Shown here piece by piece: positions 25,029-35,125 of a stretch of DNA of 64,000 bases; the stretch's first letter is position 1; each line of letters opens with the position of its first letter. The translations under genes and the position numbers were made by a program. Below the pieces are notes generated by a model. It saw nothing but the letters and a program-made list of their open reading frames with translations, was not told the DNA's origin and ran no database searches. This stretch comes from Roseitranquillus sediminis (GTDB taxonomy: Bacteria; Pseudomonadota; Alphaproteobacteria; Rhodobacterales; Rhodobacteraceae), in the NCBI RefSeq assembly GCF_016918935.1, contig NZ_JAFFOB010000030.1, positions 54,503-118,502 on the forward strand. Reading direction: 5' to 3'.

Positions 25029-25681
25029 GCCATCGCGGCGCCGGTGCCGATCGGGCAGGTCACGCCGGTGCCGCCGATGCCGCAATAGCCGCCAGGGTTC
25101 TTGGCGAGGTACTGCTGGTGGTAATCCTCGGCCATGTAGAACGGCCCCGCCGGCCGGATCTCGGTGGCGATGTCGCCGTAGCCGGCGGCGCGCAGCCGGG
25201 GCTGGAACTCCTCCGCCGAGCGCTCGGCCGCGGCGCGCTGGGCGTCGGTGGTGGGATAGATGCCCGAGCGGTACTGGGTGCCCACATCGTTGCCCTGCCG
25301 CATCACCTGCGTCGGGTCGTGCCCCTCCCAGAAGGTGCGGAGCAGGTCGTCGTAGGTGATGACCTTCGGGTCGTAGACCACGCGCACCACCTCGTTATGT
25401 CCGGTCTGGCCGGTGCAGACCTCGCGGTAGGTGGGGTTCGGCGTGTGGCCGGCGGCGTAGCCCACCATTGTCAGGTGCACGCCCGGCAGCTTCCAAAACA
25501 TCCGCTCGACGCCCCAGAAGCAGCCCATCCCGAAGATCGCCACCTCCATCCCCTCGGGCACGTCCAGCGTCAGCGGCCGCCCCGAGACGAAATGGGTGTC
25601 GGCGGTGGGGATGGCCTCGGGCCGTCCGGGCAGGGCGTCCGTGGGCGACACCATCTCGGTCTTTTTCCTGGCGAAGAACAT
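25025..25681 (-). CDS. msrA: Peptide methionine (S)-S-oxide reductase
   Basis: Repairs oxidised methionine. The active-site motif GCFWG is at residues 53-57 (Cys54). Family-typical [31 protein letters not shown] follows in pieces across residues 75-105. [17 protein letters not shown] provides a C-terminal resolving cysteine. At 218 residues with about 40 extra at the N-terminus it matches the longer MsrA subtype. It lies directly upstream of, and overlaps, the acetyltransferase gene. Confidence 0.95.
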   Translation of the reverse strand: MFFARKKTEMVSPTDALPGRPEAIPTADTHFVSGRPLTLDVPEGMEVAIFGMGCFWGVERMFWKLPGVHLTMVGYAAGHTPNPTYREVCTGQTGHNEVVRVVYDPKVITYDDLLRTFWEGHDPTQVMRQGNDVGTQYRSGIYPTTDAQRAAAERSAEEFQPRLRAAGYGDIATEIRPAGPFYMAEDYHQQYLAKNPGGYCGIGGTGVTCPIGTGAAMA

Positions 25682-25734
25682 GGTCCATCTCCTGTTCCGG
25701 TCACGCGCGATATAGGTCGTCGCGGCGCGGCCCG

Positions 25735-26964
25735 CTACTCGGCCGGCGCGGGCAGGACGGCGGCGAAGATCGTCTCGTTGCCCGGCGCCGGGTGCCGCGG
25801 GATCAGCAGCGCTAGGCAGAGGGAGATCCCCGCCATGGCCGCGGCGAGCAGGAACACCGAGCCCGGCGAGGTGATCCAGAGGTAGCCCAGCAGGGCCGGC
25901 AGGAACACCGCTGCGATGTGGTTGATCGTGAAGGCGACCGCCGCGGTGGGCGCGATGTCGCCCGGGTCCGCGATCTTCTGGAAGTAGGTCTTGAGCGCGA
26001 AGGCCAGCGCGAAGAACAGGTGGTCGACCACGTAGAGCGTCGCCGCCAGCGCCACGCCCCAGCCGAAGTAGTAGATCCCGCCGTAGAGCAAGAAGACCGT
26101 CACCAGCCCGACGTACTCGAACGTCAGCGCCGCCCGCTCGCCCCAGCGGCCGACGGCGCGGCCCATCAGCGGGGCGAAGAGCATGTTAGCGAGGAAGTTC
26201 ACCAGGAACAGCGCCGTGACCTCGTGCACCTCGAAGCCGAAACGCTCGACCATCATGAAGGCGGCGAAGACCACAAAGATCTGCCGCCGCGCGCCGGACA
26301 TGAACTGCAGTGCGTAGTAGAGCCAGTAGCGGCGGCGCAGCACCATCCGCTTGACCTGCGGGTTCGGCGCCTCGAACTGCGGGAACGCGATCATGCAGTA
26401 GATCGCGATCGCGAGGCACGCGCCGCCGGAGATCAGGTAGACGGTCATGTAGCTGAGGCCGAACGTCTCCCACGTCGCGACCAGCGTGCCGTAGGAGACG
26501 AGGCTCGCGCCCGAGCCGATGGCAACGATCCAGCCCAGCACCTGCGGCGCCCGGTCGCGCGGCAGCCACTGGAGTTGCAGGCTCTGGTTCACCGTCTCGA
26601 AGTAGTGGAACCCGATCGACGAGAGCATCGTGATGGTAAGGATGCCGCCGAGGCTGGGGAAGAACGCGGTCACCGCCGTCGCCGCGCCGAGCAGCGCGAG
26701 GCTGACGAGGCCCAGCACCTGCTCACGCACGAAGATGATGATCGCGATGACGCCGACGGCGAGGAAGCCGGGGATCTCGCGCACCGTGTGCAACCAGCCG
26801 ATCTCAACGCCGGTGAAGCCCGCCGCGTCAATCACGAAGTTGTTGAGCAGCGCCGACCACGTGGCGAACGCGAGCGGCATGGCCGCCGCCATCAGGAAGA
26901 GCAGCGTCGTTGGCCGCTTCCAGAAGGGCAGCCGTCGCGCCTCGGCGAGCGGGACGTATCGCAT
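25735..26964 (-). CDS. MFS-type membrane transporter, substrate unknown
   Basis: A 409-residue polytopic membrane protein with about twelve hydrophobic segments (for example [44 protein letters not shown]). Long unbroken hydrophobic stretches and charged cytoplasmic loops ([11 protein letters not shown]) fit the major facilitator fold. No substrate-specific motif is recognised. The N-terminus is unusual in starting with a short amphipathic lead ([18 protein letters not shown]). The monooxygenase-like gene upstream on the same strand ends 52 bases from its start, so co-transcription is possible. Confidence 0.78.
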   Translation of the reverse strand: MRYVPLAEARRLPFWKRPTTLLFLMAAAMPLAFATWSALLNNFVIDAAGFTGVEIGWLHTVREIPGFLAVGVIAIIIFVREQVLGLVSLALLGAATAVTAFFPSLGGILTITMLSSIGFHYFETVNQSLQLQWLPRDRAPQVLGWIVAIGSGASLVSYGTLVATWETFGLSYMTVYLISGGACLAIAIYCMIAFPQFEAPNPQVKRMVLRRRYWLYYALQFMSGARRQIFVVFAAFMMVERFGFEVHEVTALFLVNFLANMLFAPLMGRAVGRWGERAALTFEYVGLVTVFLLYGGIYYFGWGVALAATLYVVDHLFFALAFALKTYFQKIADPGDIAPTAAVAFTINHIAAVFLPALLGYLWITSPGSVFLLAAAMAGISLCLALLIPRHPAPGNETIFAAVLPAPAE

Positions 26965-27016
26965 GGGCAGTCCACCTGGAGCGGTGACGCGGCGGGAATT
27001 GCCGCAAACGCACCCG

Positions 27017-28159
27017 CTATACGACCGCGCGGTCCAGAGTAACAGAGGCGACGCCCGAGGCCGCGTCGGCGGCGATGGCGCGGGCCTCGGCGGCGTTGGT
27101 GCGGAACTGGCCCATCGCCGTGGCGCGGTAGCCGCAGAAGTAGAGGCCCGCGACGGGGCCAGGCGCCCCGGACCGCGCCGGGCGGCCGTCGGGCATGAGC
27201 GCCCCCGGCACCCCGCCGAAGATCGCGCTCAGGTCCGGCCGAAAACCGGTCGCCAGGACCAGCGCGTCGTACTCGTCCGTCGAGCCGTCGGCGAAGGTCA
27301 CGCGCGGGCCGTCGAGCCGCGCGATGCCGGGGCGCAAGGCGATGTCGCCCGAGCGGATGCGCCCGAGCGTGCCGATGTCGAGGAGCGGGATGCGCTGATC
27401 CTCGGCCACCGCCGTCGCCGGACCCTTTTCCGGGCGGGCGAGGCCGATCCGCGACAGGTCCCCCAGCACCAGCCGCATGAGGGGCGCGGCGACGCGATCG
27501 GCGGCGCGTGGGCCGAGGAGTCGCTGGAGCAGCTGAAGCCGGTAGACCGGCACGCCGAAGATGTCCCGCGGCAGGACGTTGACCGGGCGCCGCACGGCCA
27601 GGTGGACCTGCCGGCCCGCCTCGCTGAGCTCGAGCGCGATCTCGCCGCCGGAGTTGCCGAAGCCAACGACGAGCACGCGCTGCCCAGCGACGGAGGACGG
27701 GTTGCGGTAGTCGGCGGTGTGCGTGACCGGCCCGCGAAACGTCCCCAGGCCGGGCCAGTCCGGCCGGTGCGGGCGTCCGCTGAGGCCAGTGGCGCAGACG
27801 ACGATGTCTGCCCCCTCCTCGCCCGTGTCCGTCTCGATGCGCCAGCCGGAACGGCCGCGCAGGACGCGCTGCACGCTCACCCCGAGCCGCGGCCGGATTG
27901 CGAAGTGGCGCGCATAGCCTTCAAGATACTCGGCGACCTGGTCCCGGGGGAGGTAGCGCGGCCAGTCACGCGGCATCGGCAGGCCGGGAAGCGATGAGTG
28001 CGACTTCGGCGTGTGCAGGTGCAGCCGGTCGTAGCGTCCGTGCCAGGCGGCGCCGATCCGGTCGGCGCGGTCCAGCACCTCGACCGCGATTCCCTTGCGC
28101 TTGAAGGCGGCCGCGACGGCCAGTCCGGCCGAACCCGCGCCGATCACCGTCGCCCGCAT
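27017..28159 (-). CDS. Flavin-containing monooxygenase-like NAD(P)/FAD oxidoreductase
   Basis: A 380-residue two-dinucleotide-binding-domain flavoprotein. The FAD site is VIGAGSAGLAVAAAFKRKG at residues 5-23. The NADP-type site is VLVVGFGNSGGEIALEL near 165-180. DRIGAAWHGRYDRLHLHTPK and the C-terminal VLATGFRPDL match the flavin monooxygenase/YUCCA-like group. A likely role is oxygenation of a small nitrogen or sulfur compound; the substrate cannot be read from sequence. It lies between priA upstream and the MFS gene downstream on the same strand. The 118 bases between priA and this gene show nothing distinctive. Confidence 0.85.
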   Translation of the reverse strand: MRATVIGAGSAGLAVAAAFKRKGIAVEVLDRADRIGAAWHGRYDRLHLHTPKSHSSLPGLPMPRDWPRYLPRDQVAEYLEGYARHFAIRPRLGVSVQRVLRGRSGWRIETDTGEEGADIVVCATGLSGRPHRPDWPGLGTFRGPVTHTADYRNPSSVAGQRVLVVGFGNSGGEIALELSEAGRQVHLAVRRPVNVLPRDIFGVPVYRLQLLQRLLGPRAADRVAAPLMRLVLGDLSRIGLARPEKGPATAVAEDQRIPLLDIGTLGRIRSGDIALRPGIARLDGPRVTFADGSTDEYDALVLATGFRPDLSAIFGGVPGALMPDGRPARSGAPGPVAGLYFCGYRATAMGQFRTNAAEARAIAADAASGVASVTLDRAVV

Positions 28160-28277
28160 CGTCCGCTCCTCCCGGTTGCGCGCTTGATCGTAGTGGCGTC
28201 CCGCAGGTGAGCCAAGTGCCGCGGGACCGGCAAGGGAACGCCGCCTCGTGCCGCCGTTGCCTACGCGGGCAGCGGTG

Positions 28278-30464
28278 TCAGAGGAAGCTCTGCGGGTCGA
28301 TGTCCACGACGAGGCGCACGTTCGACGGCAGCTTGATCTGGGCGGTCCAGGTGGCCAGCGCGGCCTGCAGCGGCGCGGCGCGGTCGGCCTTGGCCAGGAG
28401 GCGCACGCGGTGCCGACCGCGGATGCGGGCGATGGGCGCAGGGGCCGGACCCCACACCTGAGCGCCGATCCGGCGCAGCGGCTCGTCGCGGCGCGCGAGC
28501 TCGGTGCCGGCGGAGAAGACGGCGTCGAGATCGGGCGATGACAGGATGATGCCCGCCATCCGGCCGAAGGGCGGCATGCCCATCGCGCGACGCTCGGTCG
28601 CCTCGGCGCGCCAGAACCCGTCCTCGTCGCCCGAAAGAATCGCGCGGATAACCGAATGCTCCGGCTGATGGGTCTGGAGCAGCGCCAGCCCCTCGCGTTC
28701 GGCCCGCCCGGCGCGGCCGGCGACCTGGCGCATCAGCTGGAACGTCCGCTCGGCGGCGCGAAGGTCCGAGCCCTGCAGGCCGAGATCGGCGTCGACCACG
28801 CCGACCAACGTCAGCAGCGGGAAGTTGTGCCCCTTGGCGACGAGCTGCGTGCCGATCACGAGGTCGGCCTCGCCGCGCGCGATCGACGCGATGGCGGCCT
28901 TGAGCGCGCGGGCGGAGGCGAAGAGGTCAGAGGAGAGCACAGAGACCCGCGCGTCCGGGAAGAGCGTGGCGCACTCCTCGGCCATGCGTTCGACGCCGGG
29001 GCCGACGGCGGCGAGGCGGCCCTCGACCCCGCAAGTCGGGCAGGCAGTCGGCATCGGCCGGGTCTCGCCGCACTGGTGGCAGACGAGGCGGCCGCGGAAC
29101 CGATGCTCGACCATGCGCGCGTCGCACTGGCGGCAGGCGATCTGGCCGCCGCAGGCGCGGCAGAGCGTGACGGGGGCATAGCCGCGCCGGTTGAGGAAGA
29201 GGAGGCTCTGCTCGCCCGCCGCCATCCGCTCGCGCACCGCCGCCGCCAGCGGGTCCGAGATCCAGCGGCCGGCGGGCAGCGACTGCTGGCGCATGTCGAT
29301 GGCCTGCATCCGCGGCATCTCCGCTGTGCCCGCGCGGGCCGTCAGGTCGAGCCGCTCGTACTTCGCGGCCTCGGCGTTGACCCAGGTCTCGAGCGAGGGC
29401 GTGGCGCTCGCCAGCACCACCCGCGCCTCCTCGATCGAGGCGCGCAGGACCGCCATGTCGCGGGCGTTGTAGAGCACGCCGTCCTCCTGCTTGTAGGAGG
29501 TGTCGTGCTCCTCATCCACGACGATCAGGCCGAGGTCGCGGAACGGCAGGAAGAGCGCGGAGCGCGCGCCGACGACGAGTCCCGCGCCGCCCTCGGCCGC
29601 CATGCGCCAGCAGCGCCGCCGCTCGGTCATGGTGACGCCGGAATGCCATTCGGCCGGTCGGGCGCCGAAGCGGGCCTCGACGCGGGTGAGGAATTCCGCA
29701 GTCAGCGCGATTTCGGGCAGGAGCACGAGGGCCTGGCGGCCGTGGCGCAACGTCTCAGCCACCGCCTCGAGATAGACCTCGGTCTTGCCCGAGCCGGTGA
29801 CGCCCTTGAGCAGCGTCGTGCCGTAGCCGCCGTCGCGTGCGCCCGTCCGCAGCCGGTCGGCGGCCGCCGCCTGTTCGTCGGAGAGGGCGACGCCGCGGCG
29901 CGACGGGTCGAGGCGCGGGTAGGGCAGGTCGCGCGGCGTGTCCTGCTCGACGAGGACGCCCTGCGCGACGAGGCCCTTGACCACGCCCGACGAGACGCCG
30001 GCCATGGCGGAGAGCTCGCCCAGCGTGACCGCCGCGCCGCCGAACTCGTCGAGCGCGGCGAGGACGCGGCGACGCGCATCGGTCATCCGCGAAGGCTCGA
30101 CGGTGCCGCGGCGGTAGACCTTGCGCATCGACGGTGGGTCGCCGAGCGCGGGCGAACGGGTCGCCATCCTTAGCATCGCGGGGAGCGGCGTCAGGGTGTA
30201 GTCAGCGGCGCGCTCAAGGAAGAGCTGCATCGCGGGGCGCATGGGCGGGACCTCGAGCACACGGTCGATGCCGCGCAGGCGCGCCGCGTCGAAGTCGCCG
30301 AGGCCAGCGCCCCAGACCACGCCGAGCACCAGCCGCGGACCGAGCGGCACCGCCACGAAGTCGCCTAAGGCGCAGCCGTCCGCGGGCGCGCGGTAGTCCA
30401 GCGTCCGGTCGAGCGGCTGCGTCGTCAGGACCGCCACGTGGTCGCCGGGCGCGAAGCGGCTCAC
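28278..30464 (-). CDS. priA: Primosomal protein N' (PriA helicase)
   Basis: 3'-5' DNA helicase that reloads the replisome at stalled forks. The 728 residues carry Walker [13 protein letters not shown], the DEEH box ([12 protein letters not shown]) and [10 protein letters not shown]. The zinc-binding region has four CxxC-like pairs: [21 protein letters not shown] and CPTCG. Motif VI appears as [12 protein letters not shown]. The start is the ATG at 30464, about 70 bases from the divergent fsa gene; this spacer probably holds both promoters. Confidence 0.96.
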   Translation of the reverse strand: MSRFAPGDHVAVLTTQPLDRTLDYRAPADGCALGDFVAVPLGPRLVLGVVWGAGLGDFDAARLRGIDRVLEVPPMRPAMQLFLERAADYTLTPLPAMLRMATRSPALGDPPSMRKVYRRGTVEPSRMTDARRRVLAALDEFGGAAVTLGELSAMAGVSSGVVKGLVAQGVLVEQDTPRDLPYPRLDPSRRGVALSDEQAAAADRLRTGARDGGYGTTLLKGVTGSGKTEVYLEAVAETLRHGRQALVLLPEIALTAEFLTRVEARFGARPAEWHSGVTMTERRRCWRMAAEGGAGLVVGARSALFLPFRDLGLIVVDEEHDTSYKQEDGVLYNARDMAVLRASIEEARVVLASATPSLETWVNAEAAKYERLDLTARAGTAEMPRMQAIDMRQQSLPAGRWISDPLAAAVRERMAAGEQSLLFLNRRGYAPVTLCRACGGQIACRQCDARMVEHRFRGRLVCHQCGETRPMPTACPTCGVEGRLAAVGPGVERMAEECATLFPDARVSVLSSDLFASARALKAAIASIARGEADLVIGTQLVAKGHNFPLLTLVGVVDADLGLQGSDLRAAERTFQLMRQVAGRAGRAEREGLALLQTHQPEHSVIRAILSGDEDGFWRAEATERRAMGMPPFGRMAGIILSSPDLDAVFSAGTELARRDEPLRRIGAQVWGPAPAPIARIRGRHRVRLLAKADRAAPLQAALATWTAQIKLPSNVRLVVDIDPQSFL

Positions 30465-30533
30465 GCCCGCAGGGCTTTCCGGCGATGCTGTGCTAGGCTA
30501 GAGACAGGCACCAGCCGCCTCAGGAGGACGACC

Positions 30534-31187
30534 ATGAAATTCTTCGTCGACACCGCAGACATCGGCGCCATCCGCGACCTCCACCAGCTGGGCGTGGTCG
30601 ACGGCGTGACGACCAACCCGTCGCTGGTGGCCAAGTCGGGCCGGGACTTCAAGGAAGTGGTGGCCGAGATCGCCGCCATGGTCGATGGCCCGGTGAGCGC
30701 AGAGACCGTGGCGCTCGACGCCGACGGAATGCTGGCCGAGGGGCGCGAGCTGGCCAAGATCGGCGACAACATCGCGATCAAGGTTCCGCTGACCTGGGAC
30801 GGCCTCAAAGCCTGCAAGACGCTGACCGACGAGGGGCGGATGGTTAACGTGACGCTCTGCTTCAGCGCGAACCAGGCGCTGCTGGCGGCGAAGGCGGGGG
30901 CGACCTTCATCTCGCCGTTTCTCGGGCGGCTGGACGACATCAACCTCGACGGCATGGAGCTGATCCAGGACATCCGCACGATCTACGACAATTACGGGTT
31001 CGAGACCGAGATACTGGCGGCCTCGATCCGCACCGTCAACCACATGAAGGAGGCCGCGCTGGCCGGGGCCGACGTGGCGACGGCGCCGCCGGGCGTGATC
31101 CACAAGATGGCCGAGCACCCGCTGACGGACAAGGGTCTGGAAGGGTTCCTGGCGGACTGGAAGAAGACCGGACAGTCGATCCTCTGA
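30534..31187 (+). CDS. fsa: Fructose-6-phosphate aldolase / small transaldolase-like protein
   Basis: Class I aldolase of the TalC/Fsa subfamily with 217 residues, much shorter than classical transaldolase. The start [16 protein letters not shown] is preceded by an AGGAGG ribosome site; an earlier in-frame ATG at 30438 lies inside priA and is rejected. [11 protein letters not shown], the Schiff-base lysine in [15 protein letters not shown] (near residue 85) and [11 protein letters not shown] are family marks. Whether it acts as a transaldolase or a fructose-6-phosphate aldolase cannot be decided by eye. Confidence 0.9.
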   Translation: MKFFVDTADIGAIRDLHQLGVVDGVTTNPSLVAKSGRDFKEVVAEIAAMVDGPVSAETVALDADGMLAEGRELAKIGDNIAIKVPLTWDGLKACKTLTDEGRMVNVTLCFSANQALLAAKAGATFISPFLGRLDDINLDGMELIQDIRTIYDNYGFETEILAASIRTVNHMKEAALAGADVATAPPGVIHKMAEHPLTDKGLEGFLADWKKTGQSIL

Positions 31188-31197
31188 TCGCGCCGCC

Positions 31198-31227
31198 GGC
31201 GGCGAGGGAGCACTCCCGCCCGCCGCC
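31198..31227 (+). terminator. GC-rich hairpin after fsa
   Basis: GGCGGCGAGGGAG (31198-31210) pairs, with small mismatches, to CTCCCGCCCGCCGCC (31213-31227) over a two-base centre. It starts 11 bases after the fsa stop. No T-run follows, so it may be an RNA-stabilising or Rho-assisted end. The rest of the 217-base gap to the next gene shows no coding signal. Confidence 0.4.
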
Positions 31228-31404
31228 TGCGCGCTGACGCGCTTGGACGGCGGTTGGGCCGGGCGCCGGGCTGGCGCCCGGCGCGGCATATCCGCCGCAC
31301 CGTCCGGTTGCGGGAGGGGCCGAAACTCGACAGGCCGCAAACCCCCCGGTAGCGTCACCTGCGACAGGCGCCGCAAGAGCGCCGGGGACTGGAGCAGGCG
31401 GAAC

Positions 31405-32082
31405 ATGACGGAACAGGCGGTACTGACCCACAATCTGCGCGAGGCGATCATCAGCCGGCCGGAGGCCCTGCTGGAGGATCGCGACCTGATGCGCGCGCTC
31501 ATCGCGGCCAACGACCGGGCGATGGGCGACAACGTGATCGACCTGCGCGGACTGGCGATGGACCGGCTGGAGCAGCGGCTGGAGCGGCTGGAGGACACGC
31601 ATCGCACGGTGATCGCGGCTGCCTACGAGAACCTCGCGGGCGCCGAGTTGGTGCATCGGGCGGTGCTGAGGATGCTGGAGGCGGCGGACTTTCTGGCTTT
31701 CCTCGCGCTGATCGAGACGGAGCTGGCGGAGACGCTGATCGTCGACCGGATCCGCCTGGTGCTCGAGAACGAGGGGGAAGAGCGTGACGAGGGGCCGCTC
31801 AAGGTCGTGCCGTCGGGCTGGGTCGGCGCGTATCTCACGCGCGGGCGGAACGTCGTGCCGCGCCGGGTCACGCTGCGGCGGGTCACTGACCAGGCGCTCT
31901 ATGGCGACGGGTGGCGCGGCTCGGAGGCGTGCCTCGCGCTGGACCTCGGGCCGGAGCACGCGCCGGGCCTGCTCTGCATCGGCGCGGCCGATCCGGAGCA
32001 GTATCACCAGGGGCAGGGAACCGACCTGCTGGAATTCCTGGCTGGCACGGCGGAGCGCATGCTGCGGCGCTGGATCGTATGA
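31405..32082 (+). CDS. DUF484 family protein
   Basis: A 225-residue cytoplasmic protein of the DUF484 family, which is GAF-like and commonly encoded next to xerC; its function is not established. The start MTEQAVLTHNLREAI is chosen because it gives the family-typical opening, and upstream codons look non-coding. NLREAIISRPEALLEDRDLMRAL and NVIDLRGLAMDRLEQRLERLE are recognisable family stretches, the latter likely coiled coil. The C-terminal part ends GTDLLEFLAGTAERMLRRW. The stop overlaps the xerC ATG (ATGA). Confidence 0.88.
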   Translation: MTEQAVLTHNLREAIISRPEALLEDRDLMRALIAANDRAMGDNVIDLRGLAMDRLEQRLERLEDTHRTVIAAAYENLAGAELVHRAVLRMLEAADFLAFLALIETELAETLIVDRIRLVLENEGEERDEGPLKVVPSGWVGAYLTRGRNVVPRRVTLRRVTDQALYGDGWRGSEACLALDLGPEHAPGLLCIGAADPEQYHQGQGTDLLEFLAGTAERMLRRWIV

Positions 32083-33011
32083 TCTCCGACGGCCTGCGGG
32101 ACGCGCTGGCCGACTGGCTCGCGCATCTGCGGGCGATCGAGGGTGCGTCGGTACGAACGGTGGAGGCCTATGGCGCCGATCTGCGCGGGTTCCTGTCGTT
32201 CCTCACGTGGCACGAGGGGGGCAGCATCGGGCGCGGCGCGCTGGCGCGGGTGAGCATCGGCGACATGCGCGCGTGGATGGCACACGAGCGCGGGCGGGGC
32301 GTGTCGTCGCGCTCGCTCGCGCGGTCGCTTTCGGCGGTGAAGGGCTTCACGCGCTGGCTGGCCGAGCGCGACGGCTTTGATCCGACGCCGATCCTGGCCA
32401 CGCGGGCGCCGCGCTTCCGACGCAAGCTGCCGCGACCGCTGGACGAGAAGGCTGCGCGGGCGATGCTGGAGACAGTGGAGTTGCAGTCGTCGGCGCCGTG
32501 GATGGCGGCCCGCGACGTCGCCGTGGTGACGCTGCTCTGGGGCTGCGGCCTCAGGATCTCGGAGGCGCTGGGGCTGACCGGAAGCGATCACCCGCTGCCG
32601 CCGTCGCTGCGGATCCGCGGCAAGGGCGGGCGCGAGCGGCTGGTGCCGGTACTGCCGGCGGCGCGGGTGGCGGTGGAGCAGTATGTCGCGATCTGCCCCT
32701 GGCCTGTCGAGCGGGAGGCGCCGCTCTTCCGCGGCGCGCGCGGTGGTCCGCTTTCGCCGCGGCCGGTGCAGAAGGCGGTGGCCGCGGCGCGGCTGCAGCT
32801 GGGGCTGCCCGCGACGGCGACGCCGCATGCGCTGCGCCACTCGTTCGCGACGCACCTCCTGAACGCGGGCGGCGACCTGCGGGCAATCCAGGAGCTGCTG
32901 GGCCATGCGTCGCTGTCGACGACGCAGGCCTACACCGCCGTGGATGCGGCGCGGTTGATGGAGGTCTACGGCGCCGCGCACCCGCGGGCCCGGCTGGCGG
33001 ACAGGGGCTGA
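32079..33011 (+). CDS. xerC: Tyrosine recombinase XerC
   Basis: Site-specific recombinase acting with XerD at dif to resolve chromosome dimers. It has 310 residues from the ATG at 32079. The N-terminal SAM-like domain starts LADWLAHLRAIEGASVRTVEAY. The catalytic residues are all present: Arg in GCGLRISEALGL, HxxR in HALRHSFATHLLNAGG, His in ELLGHASLSTTQ and the nucleophile Tyr in AYTAVD. Its position after DUF484 and its normal length support the housekeeping XerC role rather than a phage integrase. Confidence 0.94.
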   Translation: MISDGLRDALADWLAHLRAIEGASVRTVEAYGADLRGFLSFLTWHEGGSIGRGALARVSIGDMRAWMAHERGRGVSSRSLARSLSAVKGFTRWLAERDGFDPTPILATRAPRFRRKLPRPLDEKAARAMLETVELQSSAPWMAARDVAVVTLLWGCGLRISEALGLTGSDHPLPPSLRIRGKGGRERLVPVLPAARVAVEQYVAICPWPVEREAPLFRGARGGPLSPRPVQKAVAAARLQLGLPATATPHALRHSFATHLLNAGGDLRAIQELLGHASLSTTQAYTAVDAARLMEVYGAAHPRARLADRG

Positions 33012-33031
33012 CGGCAGGGCCGGCGGCGGGG

Positions 33032-33066
33032 CGCGCCCTCGGGGGCATCGAGCCCCGTCGGGCGCG
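33032..33066 (+). terminator. Strong GC hairpin after xerC
   Basis: CGCGCCC (33032-33038) pairs with GGGCGCG (33060-33066). An inner stem pairs CGGGG (33040-33044) with CCCCG (33053-33057). It begins 21 bases after the xerC stop and lies in a 198-base gap before the phosphatidylcholine synthase gene. There is no U-tract, so termination is inferred only. Confidence 0.42.
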
Positions 33067-33209
33067 GCCGCAGTCGCGGCGGCCGGCGCGAGCGGCCGAC
33101 GTGCGGGAGAGGGTAAGGTCGTGGAAATGGCGCGCCGCATGCCAGCCGGTGGCGACGAGGGATGTGGCCCGCGATTGCGCCGTGCGGCGGATTCGTCCAT
33201 CACCGGGCG

Positions 33210-33902
33210 ATGAGCCCGCGCCTCGCCGCCGTTGCCGTGCACCTGCTGACCGCCTCGGGCGCGGTCTTCGCCATGCTGGCGCTGCTGGCCGCGGCGGATC
33301 ATCAATGGGACGTGATGTTCGTCTGGCTCGTCGTCGCGTTCGGCATCGACGGCATCGACGGACCGCTGGCGCGCAAGTACGAGGTGAAGCGTCATGCGCC
33401 GCAGTTCGATGGTGAGCTCATGGACCTCATCATCGACTACCTGACCTATGTCTTCATCCCGGCCTATGCGCTTTTCGGTTCGGATTTGCTGCCGGGCTGG
33501 ACCGGGTGGATCGCGATCATCGTGATCACCTATGCCAGCGTCGTCTATTTCGCCGACACGCGGATGAAGACGAAGGACAATTCTTTCGCCGGCTTTCCCG
33601 GCTGCTGGAACATGGTGGTGCTGGTGCTCTTCGCCGTCGAGCCGAACTTCTGGGTTATCCTGGTCGTCGTTGTGGTGCTCGCGGCGGCGATGTTCACGAA
33701 CCTCAAGTTCGTCCACCCCGTGCGGACGAAGCGGTGGCGGGCGGTGACGCTGCCCCTGGCGCTGGCCTGGACCGGTTTCGCGGGCTGGGCCGCGTGGGTC
33801 GACTTTGCGCCGGGCAGCTGGGCGACCTGGGGCCTTGTGGCGACGTCGGTCTGGCTGGTGTCGGCCGGCGCGCTGCAGCAGCTGGTGCCTGCGCGTGAGT
33901 GA
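33210..33902 (+). CDS. pcs: Phosphatidylcholine synthase
   Basis: Integral membrane enzyme of the CDP-alcohol phosphotransferase superfamily that condenses CDP-diacylglycerol with choline. The motif is complete at residues 50-76: DGPLAR, then a twelve-residue spacer, then G-x3-D-x3-D (GELMDLIID). The spacer is longer than in ordinary family members, as is usual for Pcs. About seven to eight hydrophobic segments follow. The ATG at 33210 (MSPRLAAVAVHLL) starts at the first membrane segment. It overlaps ybgC by eight bases and is thus linked to the tol-pal run. A related CDP-alcohol transferase is the main alternative. Confidence 0.85.
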   Translation: MSPRLAAVAVHLLTASGAVFAMLALLAAADHQWDVMFVWLVVAFGIDGIDGPLARKYEVKRHAPQFDGELMDLIIDYLTYVFIPAYALFGSDLLPGWTGWIAIIVITYASVVYFADTRMKTKDNSFAGFPGCWNMVVLVLFAVEPNFWVILVVVVVLAAAMFTNLKFVHPVRTKRWRAVTLPLALAWTGFAGWAAWVDFAPGSWATWGLVATSVWLVSAGALQQLVPARE

Positions 33903-34329
33903 GGTGCACCGCTTTCCCGTGCGCGTCTACTACGAGGACACGGACATGGGCGGGATCGTCTACTACGCCAACTACCTCAAGTTCATCGAGCGGGCGCAGT
34001 CGGACTGGGTCCGGAGGCTCGGCATCGACCAGGTGCGGCTGCGGGACGAGGGCGTGATCTTTGCGGTGCGCCGGATCGAGGCGGACTACCTAGCGCCGGC
34101 GCGCTTCGACGACGAATTGACGGTTGAGACGGTTCCGGTGGACGTGGGTCGGGCCCGCATGGTGCTGGATCAGCGAGTATCGAAAGATGACGCGAGGCTC
34201 TTCGAGGCGCGGGTGACGCTGGCGGCGCTGCGGCCGTCGGGGCGGCCTGCGCGGCTGCCCGAGGCTCTGCGATCGGCGGTCCAGGGGCCAGCTGACAGGG
34301 CAGACGATTTGGCCGGCGACCGCCGATGA
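33895..34329 (+). CDS. ybgC: Acyl-CoA thioesterase YbgC (tol-pal associated)
   Basis: Hot-dog fold thioesterase, first gene of the tol-pal cluster. The GTG at 33895, within the pcs 3' end, gives VSEVHRFPVRVYYEDTDMGG, placing the family motif YYEDTDMGGIVYYANYLKF at residues 12-30 with its catalytic Asp (Asp17 by this numbering). Total length is 144 residues. In other proteobacteria YbgC hydrolyses acyl-CoA and interacts with phospholipid-synthesis enzymes; here it directly follows a phospholipid-synthesis gene. Confidence 0.93.
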   Translation: MSEVHRFPVRVYYEDTDMGGIVYYANYLKFIERAQSDWVRRLGIDQVRLRDEGVIFAVRRIEADYLAPARFDDELTVETVPVDVGRARMVLDQRVSKDDARLFEARVTLAALRPSGRPARLPEALRSAVQGPADRADDLAGDRR

Positions 34330-34422
34330 CGTGTTCGTGTTGGCCTCGCGCCTCGACATGCGATACCCTGCGCGGCAATCAGAGCCGCCCGATCATCGGC
34401 CGTTGGAACGAGAGCAGGACGC

Positions 34423-35124
34423 ATGGAAACTGAAGCCCTTGCGCTCGCGCAGGAGATCGACTTCTCCCTGTGGGGCCTTTTCGCACGAGCCACGCTGACT
34501 GTTAAGCTGGTGATGTTGCTGCTGATCCTGGCGTCGTTCTGGGCGTGGGCGGTGATTGTGCAGAAGTTCGTCGACTATCGCCGTGCCCGCGCCGAGGCGG
34601 AGCGGTTCGAGGCGGCCTTCTGGTCGGGCGAGCCGCTCGACGAGCTCTACGACCGGACCGGGCCGAACCCCGACGGCGCCGCCGAGCGGGTCTTCGCCGC
34701 CGGAATGGCGGAGTGGAGCCGCAGCCACAGGCAGGATGGGGGGCTGATCCCGGGCGCGCAGGCGCGCATCGATCGCTCGATGGACGTGGCGATACAGAAG
34801 GAGGCGGCGCGGCTGAACAAGGGGCTGCCGCTATTGGCGACCGTGGGCTCGACGGCGCCATTCATCGGCCTCTTCGGCACGGTCTGGGGGATCATGAACG
34901 CCTTCATCGAGATCGCCGAGCAGCAGAATACCAGCCTCGCCGTCGTGGCGCCGGGCATCGCGGAGGCGCTTCTGGCGACAGGGCTTGGCCTGCTGGCGGC
35001 GATTCCGGCGGTCATCTTCTACAACAAGCTGTCGGCCGACGCGGACCGGATCGTGTCGGGTCACGAGGCCTTTGCGGACGAGTTCTCGACGATCCTCGGG
35101 CGGCAGCTGGACGAAGCGGCCTGA
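34423..35124 (+). CDS. tolQ: Tol-Pal system protein TolQ
   Basis: Inner-membrane MotA/ExbB-family proton-channel subunit that powers outer-membrane constriction during division. Three hydrophobic segments are visible, near residues 20-45, 130-155 and 165-190. The family core reads LLATVGSTAPFIGLFGTVWG and APGIAEALLATGLGLLAAIPAV. The length of 233 residues is typical. It is separated from ybgC by 93 bases and from tolR by a single base. Confidence 0.95.
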   Translation: METEALALAQEIDFSLWGLFARATLTVKLVMLLLILASFWAWAVIVQKFVDYRRARAEAERFEAAFWSGEPLDELYDRTGPNPDGAAERVFAAGMAEWSRSHRQDGGLIPGAQARIDRSMDVAIQKEAARLNKGLPLLATVGSTAPFIGLFGTVWGIMNAFIEIAEQQNTSLAVVAPGIAEALLATGLGLLAAIPAVIFYNKLSADADRIVSGHEAFADEFSTILGRQLDEAA

Positions 35125-35125
35125 G

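Noticed and set aside
34340..34369. Possible promoter before tolQ (TTGGCC with TACCCT or GATACC)
   Set aside because: Both boxes match poorly and the spacing depends on which -10 is chosen; not better than chance in this composition.
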